From NCBI RefSeq assembly GCF_901686465.1, contig NZ_LR594487.1:3113773-3177772 (forward strand): DNA of 64,000 bases, in the 5' to 3' direction. A program made the position numbers and the translations under genes. Positions 15,777 through 24,245 of this stretch are shown piece by piece. Position 1 is the first letter of the stretch; every line of letters begins with the position of its first letter. The DNA is from Halorubrum sp. DM2 (GTDB lineage Archaea > Halobacteriota > Halobacteria > Halobacteriales > Haloferacaceae). The notes beneath the pieces are model-generated. The model was not told the DNA's origin. It did no database searches and saw only the letters and a list, made by a program, of their open reading frames with translations.

Positions 15777-17212
15777 CGGCCTCCGGTTCCGGTCGGAGCG
15801 CGGTCGGCGGAGAGAGCGCTCCGCAGTCTCGCGACGGCGTCGGAGACAGCGACGATGTCGGTGACCCCGACGGCGCGGGGGACCGCGACGGCGTCGACGG
15901 GAGGCCCCCCGCGCCCGAGACCGACACCCCCTGCCACCGCGTCACCGACGACGCGGCGGCGCGGGTGTTGGAGCAGACGCTCGCGTACGCGCGCGAGCGG
16001 GAGTACACCGGATGGGACTACTTCGACGGCATGAGCAGCCGGTTCCGGCGGTGGCTCCCGGTGGAGAACAAGTGGCTGAACATCGCGATCCAGGAGGGGA
16101 TAAAGCGCTTCCCCGTCAACGTCCGCCGGCTCATGCTGGTGGAACAGCGGCAGAACTTCAAGGGGACGGCGCTGTTCGTCATGGCCAACAGGGCGGCCGC
16201 CGACCGGCTCGGCGACGATCCGTACCGCCGCGAGGCCGACCGGCTGTCGAGGTGGCTCGTCGAGAACCGGAGCCGCGGGTACGCGGGCTTTTGCGGCGGT
16301 CACCAGCACGCGACGCAGGGGCTTGACGACCGGCTGGAACCGAGGCACCCGGGGATCGTCTCGACCGGCTACGCCGTGCGAGCGCTGCTGTCCGGGAACG
16401 ATGAGGGCGCTGGCGACCGGAACGGTTCGAACGACGGCGACGTCGATCTCGGCGACATCAACGGTCTCGACTTGGACGACATTGACTTCGACGACGGCGG
16501 CTCCGGCGGGCGCTTCGCGGCGGTCGCGGAGTCCGCCCTCCCGTTCGTGTACGAGGACCTGAACTACCGGGAGTCGGGGGAGACGGCGCGGATCGACTAC
16601 CACGCCAGCGCCGAGGCGGGCGAGACGACCGTCGTCAACGCGAACGCGATCGCCGCCCGGCTGCTCCTCGACATCCACGAGCGGCGGCCGCGGGCCGAAC
16701 TCCGCGAGCGGGCGGAACGGATCCTGAACTACGTCGCGGGCCAGCAGGCCGAGATCGGCGGGTGGTTCTACACCGACCCGCCGTCCGCGTCCCACCTCTC
16801 GATGGACAACCACCACAACGGGTTCATCCTCGAATCGTTCCTCCGCTATCGGGAGGTGACGGGGTCGGATCGGTACGACGACACGCTGGAACGCGGCCTG
16901 AAGTTCTACCGCGAGACGCTGTTCGAGCCGTCCGGAGCACCCAACTGGGACGAGACGAGCGCCTATCCGAAGGACATCCACGCCGCCGCGGAGGGGATCG
17001 TGCTGTTCAGCGCGGCGGGCGACACGGCGTTCGCGTCGCGCATCATCGACTGGACGCTCTCGAACCTGTACGCCGGCGACGGGCGGTTCTACTACCAGAA
17101 GCGACGCTTCTACACGAAGCGGTTCACGCTGATGCGGTGGTGTCAGTCGTGGATGGCCTTCGCGCTCGGCGAGTACCTCCGCGCCCGACGGCGCGAGCGA
17201 GACGGGGACTGA
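15773..17212 (+). CDS. alpha/alpha-toroid (six-hairpin-like) protein, possible glycan-active enzyme
   Basis: 479 residues, cytoplasmic (no signal peptide). After an acidic, disordered 50-residue N-terminus come repeated helical segments with conserved-looking His/Trp/Asp motifs: YTGWDYFDGM (about residue 82), GYAGFCGGHQHATQG (about residue 172), YHASAEAGETTVVNANAIAA (about residue 275), SHLSMDNHHNGFILESF (about residue 343), YPKDIHAAAEGI (about residue 402) and YYQKRRFYTKRFTLMRWCQS. This resembles (alpha/alpha) barrels of C5-epimerases, glycoside hydrolases and lyases. I do not know the precise reaction. An acidic 25-residue insert lies near residue 210. Translationally coupled to the DUF354 gene. 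Confidence 0.65.
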   Translation: MTASGSGRSAVGGESAPQSRDGVGDSDDVGDPDGAGDRDGVDGRPPAPETDTPCHRVTDDAAARVLEQTLAYAREREYTGWDYFDGMSSRFRRWLPVENKWLNIAIQEGIKRFPVNVRRLMLVEQRQNFKGTALFVMANRAAADRLGDDPYRREADRLSRWLVENRSRGYAGFCGGHQHATQGLDDRLEPRHPGIVSTGYAVRALLSGNDEGAGDRNGSNDGDVDLGDINGLDLDDIDFDDGGSGGRFAAVAESALPFVYEDLNYRESGETARIDYHASAEAGETTVVNANAIAARLLLDIHERRPRAELRERAERILNYVAGQQAEIGGWFYTDPPSASHLSMDNHHNGFILESFLRYREVTGSDRYDDTLERGLKFYRETLFEPSGAPNWDETSAYPKDIHAAAEGIVLFSAAGDTAFASRIIDWTLSNLYAGDGRFYYQKRRFYTKRFTLMRWCQSWMAFALGEYLRARRRERDGD

Positions 17213-17319
17213 GAGCGACTGAGCGCGGCGACGCGGCCGATCGGACTGAGCGCGGCGCGGCGGACGAACCGAAAAACGGAACCGACCCGGCGCGGCTCGG
17301 TCGCCTCCGCGACCGCTTC

Positions 17320-18402
17320 CTATTCCGACGGTCCGTTCCCGAACGCCGCCTCCAGCGCCGCGACGGTTCGCTCGGCCGCGTCGCCGCCGCCGTAGAGTTC
17401 GGGCTTCGGTGGGAGCGCGGACCGGTCGGTCAGCGCGCGGGCGATGCGGTCGGGGTCGGCCCCGACCAACACGTTCCAGCCGGCCTCGACGGTCTCGACC
17501 CACTCCGTCTCGTCGCGGAGCGTGACGCAGGGCGTGTCGAGGTAGAACGCCTCCTTCTGGACGCCGCCGGAGTCGGTGGCGACCTTCGAGGCGTCCGCGA
17601 GGAGCCGGAGGAACTCGACGTAGCCGACCGGGTCGACGAGCCGGAGCTCCTCTGCGGCGCGGTCGTAGAGGCCGTGTTCGTCGAGCGCGGCCGCCGTCCG
17701 CGGGTGGAGCGGCAGGACGACCGGGCTGTCGATCCCGGCCAAGCCGTCGAGGATGCCCGCCAGCCGGTCCGGGTCGTCGGTGTTCGCCGCCCGGTGGACC
17801 GTCGCCAACACGTACTCGTCGGGCCGGATCCCCGACACGGGCAGCGGCGTCGACCCGCCGAGCGCGCGGTCGCGGACGGCGAGGACGGCGTCGTACATCA
17901 CGTCGCCGGTCACGACGACCTCGCCCCTGATATTGTCCTCGCGGAGGGTCTCCGCGGCGTTCGCCGCGGGCGTCAACAGGAGGTCGGAGCAGTGGTCGGT
18001 GAGGACGCGGTTGACCTCCTCCGGCATCGACCACTTCCCGCTGCGGAGCCCGGCCTCGACGTGCGCGAGCATCGGTTCGCGCTTGGCCGCGACCAGCGCG
18101 GCCGCGAGCGTCGAGTTCGTGTCGCCGTACACCAGCACGGCGTCGGGCGACTCCGCCTCGATCACTTCGTCGAGCAGCCGCATCATCTCGGCCGTCTGGG
18201 GGGCGTGCCCGCCGGATCCGACTCCGAGGTTGTACTCCGGCTCGGGGATGTTTAGATCCTCGAAGAAGACGCCCGAAAGCTCCTCGTCGTAGTGTTGACC
18301 GGTGTGGATCAGCACCTCCTCGTGGTCCGCCCGCAGCCGCCGCGAGACGGGGAACGCCTTCACGAACTGGGGCCGCGCACCGACCACCGAACAGACTCGC
18401 AC
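17320..18402 (-). CDS. wecB: non-hydrolysing UDP-GlcNAc 2-epimerase family (WecB/WbpI-like)
   Basis: 360 residues covering the whole family length: VCSVVGARPQFVKAFPVSRR at the N-terminus, HTGQHYDEELSGVFFEDL, VYGDTNSTLAAALVAAK, VEAGLRSGKWSMPEEVNRVL and DSGGVQKEAFYLDTPCVTLR. Members invert C2 of UDP-GlcNAc or of UDP-GlcNAc(3NAc)A. As last gene of an operon with a 6-dehydrogenase, 3-dehydrogenase, aminotransferase and acetyltransferase it most likely performs the final WbpI-type step to UDP-ManNAc(3NAc)A; a WecB role cannot be excluded. 3 nt separate it from the upstream GT2. Confidence 0.9.
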   Translation of the reverse strand: MRVCSVVGARPQFVKAFPVSRRLRADHEEVLIHTGQHYDEELSGVFFEDLNIPEPEYNLGVGSGGHAPQTAEMMRLLDEVIEAESPDAVLVYGDTNSTLAAALVAAKREPMLAHVEAGLRSGKWSMPEEVNRVLTDHCSDLLLTPAANAAETLREDNIRGEVVVTGDVMYDAVLAVRDRALGGSTPLPVSGIRPDEYVLATVHRAANTDDPDRLAGILDGLAGIDSPVVLPLHPRTAAALDEHGLYDRAAEELRLVDPVGYVEFLRLLADASKVATDSGGVQKEAFYLDTPCVTLRDETEWVETVEAGWNVLVGADPDRIARALTDRSALPPKPELYGGGDAAERTVAALEAAFGNGPSE

Positions 18403-18405
18403 GGG

Positions 18406-19686
18406 TCAGTCCTCCCCCGCGGGCGTCTGCTCGGTCGGCTCGGCCTCCGCGGCCGGCGGGGCCCCGTCGGCCTCGACGCCGCCCCGCCACGGCGGTGCGT
18501 CCGGGTCGACTCGGACCTCCAAGTCGGCGTTCCGCCGTCGCTCGGTCGCGACGCCGGCGACGAACGAGACGAGACCGAGAAGCGCCACGACTCCGCCCGC
18601 GGACGCCGCCGCCGGAGCGAACGCGAGGAGCGCACCCAGCCCAATCGCGACCCCGACGACGACCGATCCCATCCCGAGGAGCTGTGCGGCGGCCGCCGGG
18701 TCGCCGAACCCCCCTCGGTCGGCGTCGAGCAGCCGTCCGAGGTAGCTCCGCAACAGCAGCAGCGAGAGCGCCGGGACGAACGAGCCGTACCGGATGTGGC
18801 TCGTCTCGTCGCCGTACACCGCTCGCATGGGGACGTCGGCGATCCGCAACCCCTGCCTGTTCAGGCGGACGAGCAGGTGGTTACAGAAGCCGTAGTCCTC
18901 GTAGAGCGACTCGAACTCGACGCGCTTGAGCGCCTCCCGGGAGATCGCCGTGTACCCGTTCTGCGGGTCGGTCATCCCCCAGTAGCCGCTGGCGATCCGC
19001 GTGAGACCGGTGAGCAGGAAGTTCCCGAACGTCCGCCACACCGACATGTCGCGCCTGTACTCCGTGTGCCGGAGGCGGTTCCCCTTCGCGTAATGGGAGT
19101 CCCCGTTCACGACCGGGTCGATGATCCGGTCGAGGATCGTCGGGTCCATCTGCCCGTCGCCGTTCATCACCGCCACGACGTCGACGCCGGCGGCGTCGCC
19201 CGCGGCGTTGCGGTATCCGGTCTTTATCGCGCCGCCGACCCCGGTGTTCTCGCGGTGCCGGAGCGCGACGATGTGACGGTCGGGCAGCGCCGTTCCCGAC
19301 CGCGCGTCCCGGGCGACGATCCGGTCCCGCCAAGCGGGTTTCAGCCCGTCGGGGACCGGTCTCGGTCCGTCGTCGATCGGTCCCGATCCGCCGGCGACGG
19401 CCTCCGATCCGTCGGTGATCGCTCCCGATCCGTCGGTGATCGCTCCCGATCCGTCGGTGACTGTTTCCGCCCCGTCGACGATCGGTCGCAGGAGACCGCC
19501 GGGACGCTCCGACCCCTCGAACCCGGAGAGCGTCTCGCGGATCTCCGCCCACGTGTCGTCGGTCGAGCAGTCGTCCACGACGTACACGCGGTCGACGAAC
19601 CGGGGGACGGTCTCGATGACCTCGCCGACGAACCCCGCCTCGTTGTAGGCGGGGACCACGACGGCGACGGTAGCCCCCCGATACAT
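18406..19686 (-). CDS. family 2 glycosyltransferase (polyprenyl-phosphate type) with heptad-repeat insert
   Basis: 426 residues. The GT-A domain shows VAVVVPAYNEAGFVGEVIET, VYVVDDCSTDDTW, ENTGVGGAIKTGY, VAVMNGDGQMDP (DxD-like) and YGFCNHLLVRLNRQGLRIAD. Two hydrophobic helix pairs near the C-terminus (about 340-405) anchor it. It resembles dolichol-phosphate-glycosyltransferase-like enzymes. Between the nucleotide-binding strand and RHRENTG is an unusual insert of about 50 residues containing seven-residue repeats (GAITDGS). The ATG at 19684-19686 overlaps the preceding TGA (TGATG), preferred over GTG 19695. Confidence 0.88.
   Translation of the reverse strand: MYRGATVAVVVPAYNEAGFVGEVIETVPRFVDRVYVVDDCSTDDTWAEIRETLSGFEGSERPGGLLRPIVDGAETVTDGSGAITDGSGAITDGSEAVAGGSGPIDDGPRPVPDGLKPAWRDRIVARDARSGTALPDRHIVALRHRENTGVGGAIKTGYRNAAGDAAGVDVVAVMNGDGQMDPTILDRIIDPVVNGDSHYAKGNRLRHTEYRRDMSVWRTFGNFLLTGLTRIASGYWGMTDPQNGYTAISREALKRVEFESLYEDYGFCNHLLVRLNRQGLRIADVPMRAVYGDETSHIRYGSFVPALSLLLLRSYLGRLLDADRGGFGDPAAAAQLLGMGSVVVGVAIGLGALLAFAPAAASAGGVVALLGLVSFVAGVATERRRNADLEVRVDPDAPPWRGGVEADGAPPAAEAEPTEQTPAGED
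19406..19463. repeat. in-frame 21-bp tandem repeat, about 2.8 copies
   Basis: Unit gatccgtcggtgatcgctcc plus one c, at 19406-19426, 19427-19447 and a partial copy from 19448, inside the GT2 gene. It encodes GAITDGS-like heptads on the minus strand, extended by more diverged heptads on both sides. Confidence 0.85.
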
Positions 19687-21080
19687 CAGCTCCACCCCCG
19701 TCCGACGGTGTAGACGCGGTGCGCCGTCCCCGAGAGGTCGAGCGCCTGCCGCCCGTCGACGACGGGGATCCCGCGTCGGGTCCCGTCGGGGCCCTCCCGC
19801 TCAAACGCGGTCCAGTCGATCGACCGGAACTCGTCGTGCGCGGTGACGAGGACCGCGGCGTCGACCTCGCGGCCGGTTATCTCGTCGAGGGAGACGCGTT
19901 CTCCGGGCATCACCGGTAGCTCGTCGAGGATCGGGTCCACCGCGAGGACGGTCACCCCGAGGCGGTCCAGCCGGTGGGCGATGTCGATCGCCGGCGACGC
20001 CCGCGTCTCGGGGACGCCCGCGCGGTACGCGACGCCGAACAGCGCGACCGTCGCGCCCTCGACGCCGCCGTCTGCCGCCAGCGCGTCGACGAGGGTCTCG
20101 ACGACGAACCCCGGCATTCGCTCGTTGACCTCGCGGGCCGTCCGGATCAGCGGCGCGCCCCCCTCGATGCCGGCGAGGAGGAAGTGCGGGTAGTACGGGA
20201 TGCAGTGGCCGCCGACCCCCGCGCCCGGCGTGAGGATGTCGCAGTACGGCTGGGTGTTCGCGGCCTCGATGGTCTCGACCACGTCGACGCCGAACTCGTC
20301 GGTCAGCGTCGCCAGCTCGTTGGCGAGCGCGATGTTGACATCGCGGTAGACGCCCTCGAACAGCTTGACGCACTCCGCGGTCCGGGCGTCGCTGGTGCGG
20401 ACGATATCGTTGTCGGTCAGCACCCCGTACACGAGCTCCGCGACGCGGCCGCTCTCGGCGTCGACCCCGCCGACGACCTTCGGGTACGACCCCCGGATGT
20501 CCCGGAGCGCGCGGCCGCTCGCGGTGCGCTCGGGAGTGTGTGCGAGACCGAACTCGCCCGGCTCGCGGTCGCCGGCCGTCAGGATCGGCTCGATCACGTC
20601 CTCGCAGGTCCCCGGCGGGACGGTCGACTCGACGAACACCGTGTCCCCGGGGTCGAGGCCGGCGCGGACGGTCTCCGCCGCCGCTTCGAGCGCCGAGAGG
20701 TCGGGGTCGTCGGCCTCGTCGATCACCGTCGGCACGACGATCACGTGGAGCCGCGCGGCCGCCGCGGCCGCCTCGCCGTCGGTCGTGGAGGCGAAGCGAC
20801 CGTCGGCGACCGAGTTCGACAGCAGCGCGGACACGCCCGGCTCGTGGTCGAACGGGTTGACGCCGCGGTTCAGCGTCGCGACCCGCTCGGAGTCGATGTC
20901 GACGCCGGTGACGGCACCGGTCGCCTCGGCGTACACGAGCGACAGCGGCAGTCCGATCTTCCCCATCCCGTACACCGCGACGGGGACCCGCCCGTCTCGG
21001 AACGCCGTCCGCTGTTCGTCCGCGCTCGCGTCGACGCCGTACAGTCCGAGGGACTCCGAAACCGGCGCGTTCGCGGTCAT
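19686..21080 (-). CDS. UDP-N-acetyl-hexosamine 6-dehydrogenase (WecC/WbpA-like)
   Basis: 464 residues of the UDP-glucose/GDP-mannose dehydrogenase family: NAD loop VAVYGMGKIGLPLSLVYAEA (about residue 32), VVPTVIDEADDPDL, FVESTVPPGT, LAHTPERTASGRAL, the catalytic cysteine in GAGVGGHCIPYYPHFL (about residue 275) and GVAYRAGVPETRASPAID. It oxidises C6 of UDP-GlcNAc or UDP-ManNAc to the uronate with two NAD+. With the three following activities this is the first step toward a diacetamido-uronic acid. It overlaps the Gfo/Idh gene by 4 nt. Confidence 0.9.
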   Translation of the reverse strand: MTANAPVSESLGLYGVDASADEQRTAFRDGRVPVAVYGMGKIGLPLSLVYAEATGAVTGVDIDSERVATLNRGVNPFDHEPGVSALLSNSVADGRFASTTDGEAAAAAARLHVIVVPTVIDEADDPDLSALEAAAETVRAGLDPGDTVFVESTVPPGTCEDVIEPILTAGDREPGEFGLAHTPERTASGRALRDIRGSYPKVVGGVDAESGRVAELVYGVLTDNDIVRTSDARTAECVKLFEGVYRDVNIALANELATLTDEFGVDVVETIEAANTQPYCDILTPGAGVGGHCIPYYPHFLLAGIEGGAPLIRTAREVNERMPGFVVETLVDALAADGGVEGATVALFGVAYRAGVPETRASPAIDIAHRLDRLGVTVLAVDPILDELPVMPGERVSLDEITGREVDAAVLVTAHDEFRSIDWTAFEREGPDGTRRGIPVVDGRQALDLSGTAHRVYTVGRGWS

Positions 21081-22063
21081 CGTCCCCCCGTCCCGGCGAC
21101 CGTCGCCCGAGGACCGCCGACCGCGTCGCGTATCCGGCGGACCAGCTCGATCGCCCGGATCCCGTCGTGGCCGGTGACCTCGGGGGTAGACCCCGTCTTC
21201 ACGGCCGAGACGAACGATTCCAGCTCCGCGCGGAGCGGCTCGCCGTTGTTGACCTGCGGCCGCTCGACGACGCTCTCCGAGCGGTACCTGACGTCGCCGT
21301 TCGACTCGACGTAGCCGGGCAGCGAGTGGCGGTGGATCTTCACCGACTGCGTCAGGTAGTCGACGCTCACTCGGCACTCTCGCCCGGTGACCGCGAGTTC
21401 GCGGATCTTCTGGTGGGTGACCCGGCTCGCCGTCACCGTCCCCAACACGCCGTTGTCGAGCCGGAGCGTCGACGTGACGTGGGGTTCGCCGTCGATCCCG
21501 GCCGCGAACACCTCGTCGACCTCGGCGTCGAACAGCGACAGGAGGACGTCGAGGTCGTGGATCATCAGGTCCTCGACCACCCCGTCGGTGTTCTCGCGGT
21601 CCACCGGCGGACCGAGCCGGCGGGCGTCGACCGCGAGGACCTCCATCTCCGGCAACACGTCGACGAGCGCCCGAACCGCCGGGTTGAACCGCTCGACGTG
21701 ACCGACCTGTAGCCGGAGGTCGTTCCGGTCCGCGAGGTCGATCAGCTCGCGCCCCTCGGCCGGGTCCGCGACGAACGGCTTCTCGACTAAGACGTGGGTG
21801 TCGGCTTCGAGCGCCTCGCGGACGATCGGCGCGTGGAACTGCGTGGGAACGACGACCGAGACGGCGTCGACCGCCTGTAGGAGCGTCTCTCGGTCGAGCG
21901 CTCGCGTCCCGTGTTTGTCGGCGATCTCCGCCGCCCGGTCCCGGTCGGTGTCCGCGACGCCGACGAGGTCCACCGCGGACGAGCTGGCGTACACGCGGGC
22001 GTGGTGTGACCCCATGCTCCCGACGCCGACGACGCCGACGCGGAGCGCCCCGTCGTCAGTCAT
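21077..22063 (-). CDS. Gfo/Idh/MocA oxidoreductase (WbpB-like 3-dehydrogenase)
   Basis: 328 residues: Rossmann motif VGVVGVGSMGSHHARVYASS, the catalytic EKP in THVLVEKPFVADPAEG (about residue 93), GHVERFNPAVRALV and the substrate-site HDLDVLLSLFD (about residue 170). WbpB-type members oxidise C3 of UDP-GlcNAcA to the 3-keto sugar. Position between a 6-dehydrogenase and a DegT aminotransferase makes this the best assignment. Overlaps both neighbours (4 and 8 nt). Confidence 0.88.
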   Translation of the reverse strand: MTDDGALRVGVVGVGSMGSHHARVYASSSAVDLVGVADTDRDRAAEIADKHGTRALDRETLLQAVDAVSVVVPTQFHAPIVREALEADTHVLVEKPFVADPAEGRELIDLADRNDLRLQVGHVERFNPAVRALVDVLPEMEVLAVDARRLGPPVDRENTDGVVEDLMIHDLDVLLSLFDAEVDEVFAAGIDGEPHVTSTLRLDNGVLGTVTASRVTHQKIRELAVTGRECRVSVDYLTQSVKIHRHSLPGYVESNGDVRYRSESVVERPQVNNGEPLRAELESFVSAVKTGSTPEVTGHDGIRAIELVRRIRDAVGGPRATVAGTGGR

Positions 22064-23183
22064 CCGCGGCCACCCCCGTCTCGGACAGCCCGTAGTGGCC
22101 GCGCACGGCGGCGGCGACCCGGTCTATCTCCTCGTCGACGAGTCCGGGGTGGATCGGCAGCGACACGACCTCGTCCGCGATCCGGCGCGCCGTCGGAACC
22201 GACGCCTCGTACCCGTCGTACGCGGGCTGGTCCGGGATGAGCGTCGGGTAGTAGACGGCCGTGTCTACGCCGCGCTCGTCGAGGTGGTCCCGGAGCGCCG
22301 CCCGGTCGGGACAGCGGACCGTGTACTGGTGGTAGACGTGGCGTCGCTCCGGCGGCTCCGTCGGGAGGACCAGCTCGGGGACGTCCGAGAGCGCCGCGGA
22401 GAGCCGTGCCGCGTTCTCGCGGCGGCGCGCGTTGTACGCCGGGAGCTTCCGAAGCTGCTCCACTCCGATCGCGGCCGCGAGGCTCGTCAGCCGGAGGTTG
22501 TGTCCGACGGAGACGTGGTCGTAGCCGTGAGCGGCCGCGTCCGCGCGGCCGTGGTTGACGAACCGGGCGGCGCGGTCGGCGACTCCCTGGTCGTCCGTGA
22601 CGACCATCCCGCCCTCCCCGGTCGTCATGTTCTTCGTGGGGTAAAACGAGAAGCAGCCGGCGTCGCCGAACGCGCCGACGTTGGTCCCCTCGTAGGTCGC
22701 CCCGTGGGCCTGCGCGGCGTCCTCTATCAGCGCGAGGTCGTGCTCCTCGGCGATCTCGGTCAGCCGGCCCATCTCCGCGGGCAGCCCGTACAGGTGGACC
22801 GGGAGGATCGCGGCGACGTCGTCGTTTTCCGCGACGACCGCCTCGACCGCCTCGGGGTCCAGCGTGTAGGTCGCCGCGTCGATGTCGGCGAACACGGGCC
22901 GAGCGCCGCAGAGCCGGACAGCGTTCGCGCTCGCGACGAAGGAGAACGGGGTCGTGACGACCGCGTCGCCCTCCCCGATCCCGACCGCTTCGAGCGCGGT
23001 CTGTAGGGCGGCGGTCCCGTTGGCGGTCGCGACGCCGCGTTCGACGCCGCAGTAGTCCGCGAACTCGCGTTCGAACGTCCGGACGACGGGGCCGTCAGCC
23101 AGCCGACCGCCCGTCAGCACCTCGCGGATCCGATCGAGCTCCCGGTCGCCGACGTCGGGGTCGGCGATGGCGATCCGGCTCAT
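22056..23183 (-). CDS. DegT/DnrJ/EryC1/StrS aminotransferase (WbpE-like)
   Basis: 375 residues, PLP-dependent sugar aminotransferase. Seen: GVERGVATANGTAALQTALE, TPFSFVASANAVRLCGARPV, LIEDAAQAHGATYEG (Asp contacting PLP) and the Schiff-base lysine in CFSFYPTKNMTTGEGGM (about residue 187). It would aminate the 3-keto-GlcNAcA intermediate using glutamate. Overlaps the acyltransferase gene upstream by 4 nt (ATGA) and the oxidoreductase by 8 nt. Confidence 0.92.
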   Translation of the reverse strand: MSRIAIADPDVGDRELDRIREVLTGGRLADGPVVRTFEREFADYCGVERGVATANGTAALQTALEAVGIGEGDAVVTTPFSFVASANAVRLCGARPVFADIDAATYTLDPEAVEAVVAENDDVAAILPVHLYGLPAEMGRLTEIAEEHDLALIEDAAQAHGATYEGTNVGAFGDAGCFSFYPTKNMTTGEGGMVVTDDQGVADRAARFVNHGRADAAAHGYDHVSVGHNLRLTSLAAAIGVEQLRKLPAYNARRRENAARLSAALSDVPELVLPTEPPERRHVYHQYTVRCPDRAALRDHLDERGVDTAVYYPTLIPDQPAYDGYEASVPTARRIADEVVSLPIHPGLVDEEIDRVAAAVRGHYGLSETGVAADD

Positions 23184-23800
23184 GCTATCGAGTTCGGCCC
23201 GTCGAGCGGTTCCGGCAGGTCGCGGGTCGCGGCGGGGACGCCGGCGACCAGCGTCTCCGGCGGGACGTCCTCGGTGACGACCGCGCCGGCGGCCACGAAC
23301 GCCCGCTCGCCGACCGTGACGCCGGGCAGCACGGTCGCGTTGGCCCCGACGGAGACGGAGTCGCCGAGCGTCGGTCCCTCGAGGTCGACGTCCTGACGGA
23401 CCGGGTAGGGGTCGTTCGTCAACACCGCGCCGGGCCCGACGAACACGTCGTCGCCGATCGTCGTCTCCTGCGGGACGTAGACGCCGCTCTGGAGGCTCAC
23501 GTTCGAGCCGACCGTCGTCTTTCCGTCGACGACGGTGTTGGTTCCGACGAGGACGTCGTCGCCGAGTTCGGTGTGTTCTCTGACTAAGACGTTGTGTCCG
23601 GTCGTGAACCCGTCTCCCGCGCGCACGTCCGCGTAGACGATAGACCCGGAACGGACCGTCGCGTCGGCACCGAGGACGGTCGGACCGGCGTCCTCGGCGT
23701 ACTCGTGTCCCAGCGTCGCGCGTTCGCTTACCGTCGACCCCGCTCCGAGTCTGACGTCCGCGACCGTCGAGGCCGGGGCGTTTCGTTGTGAGTCTCCCAT
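23180..23800 (-). CDS. left-handed beta-helix N-acetyltransferase (WbpD-like)
   Basis: 206 residues made mostly of hexapeptide repeats: VRLGAGSTVSERATLGHEY, VRAGDGFTTGHNVLVREHTE, DVLVGTNTVVDGKTTVGSNV, TIGDDVFVGPGAVLTNDPYP and SVGANATVLPGVTVGERAFV, ending GVPAATRDLPEPL. Such trimeric enzymes acetylate the 3-amino group made by the adjacent aminotransferase using acetyl-CoA. First gene of the six-gene operon; TATAACAATG lies 34-43 nt upstream of ATG 23800. Confidence 0.9.
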   Translation of the reverse strand: MGDSQRNAPASTVADVRLGAGSTVSERATLGHEYAEDAGPTVLGADATVRSGSIVYADVRAGDGFTTGHNVLVREHTELGDDVLVGTNTVVDGKTTVGSNVSLQSGVYVPQETTIGDDVFVGPGAVLTNDPYPVRQDVDLEGPTLGDSVSVGANATVLPGVTVGERAFVAAGAVVTEDVPPETLVAGVPAATRDLPEPLDGPNSIA

Positions 23801-23833
23801 GTCTGATTCGTGTGGCGCTGGGGCCGGTCGCGG

Positions 23834-23843
23834 CATTGTTATA
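23834..23843 (-). promoter_or_regulatory. TAACAATG element, diacetamido-uronate operon
   Basis: Exact TATAACAATG on the minus strand, starting 43 nt before ATG 23800, implying a leader of about 9 nt if transcription starts 34 nt after its first base. The same 10-mer occurs at 30228. Confidence 0.5.
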
Positions 23844-24211
23844 GAGAGGCTTGCCGCGGTACGACGGGCATACTCGACCGCCGACGCCGCCGGTCGTCCC
23901 CCCGGGAACCCCCGTCCGTCGGGGGCGATTCCCGCGTCTCCGGGCCGTCTCCGGTCGATCAGAGCGCCCTCGCGAGGCGTCGCCCGGTGCGACGAGGAAC
24001 GACGGCTCCGTCCGTGGGGGCCGCGACCGCGAACGGAGGAATCGAACCCAAAAACCGGAATAAAGCGGGGATTAGCGGACGGAACGGCGAAGTAAGGTGA
24101 CGCGGAAACCAGGCCCGGTCTCCCCGTGTCGCGTTCGCGGTCGGAAGGTCCGCGCCCGAACCGATCGCCGCGATTGGTGTGTACAGGCGCTATGTCGCGG
24201 AGTATGTCCAT
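23844..24211. other. divergent intergenic region without recognised gene
   Basis: About 370 nt between two divergent promoters. Open frames here are GC-rich shadows without family resemblance. No RNA gene or repeat recognised. Confidence 0.5.
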
Positions 24212-24221
24212 CGTAACAATG
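24212..24221 (+). promoter_or_regulatory. TAACAATG element, CARDB surface protein gene
   Basis: CGTAACAATG starts exactly 34 nt before ATG 24246 and supports that start over upstream in-frame codons. Confidence 0.5.
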
Positions 24222-24245
24222 TCGGTATCCCCCGCAGATCCTCGC

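Noticed and set aside
15125-18490. Very long minus-strand open frame
   Set aside because: Low-complexity Arg/Pro-rich translation antisense to the toroid protein and out of frame with the 2-epimerase; no domain resemblance.
23844-24211. Small basic protein gene upstream of the CARDB gene
   Set aside because: Several overlapping Arg/Pro-rich frames of similar length exist, none with promoter or family resemblance.
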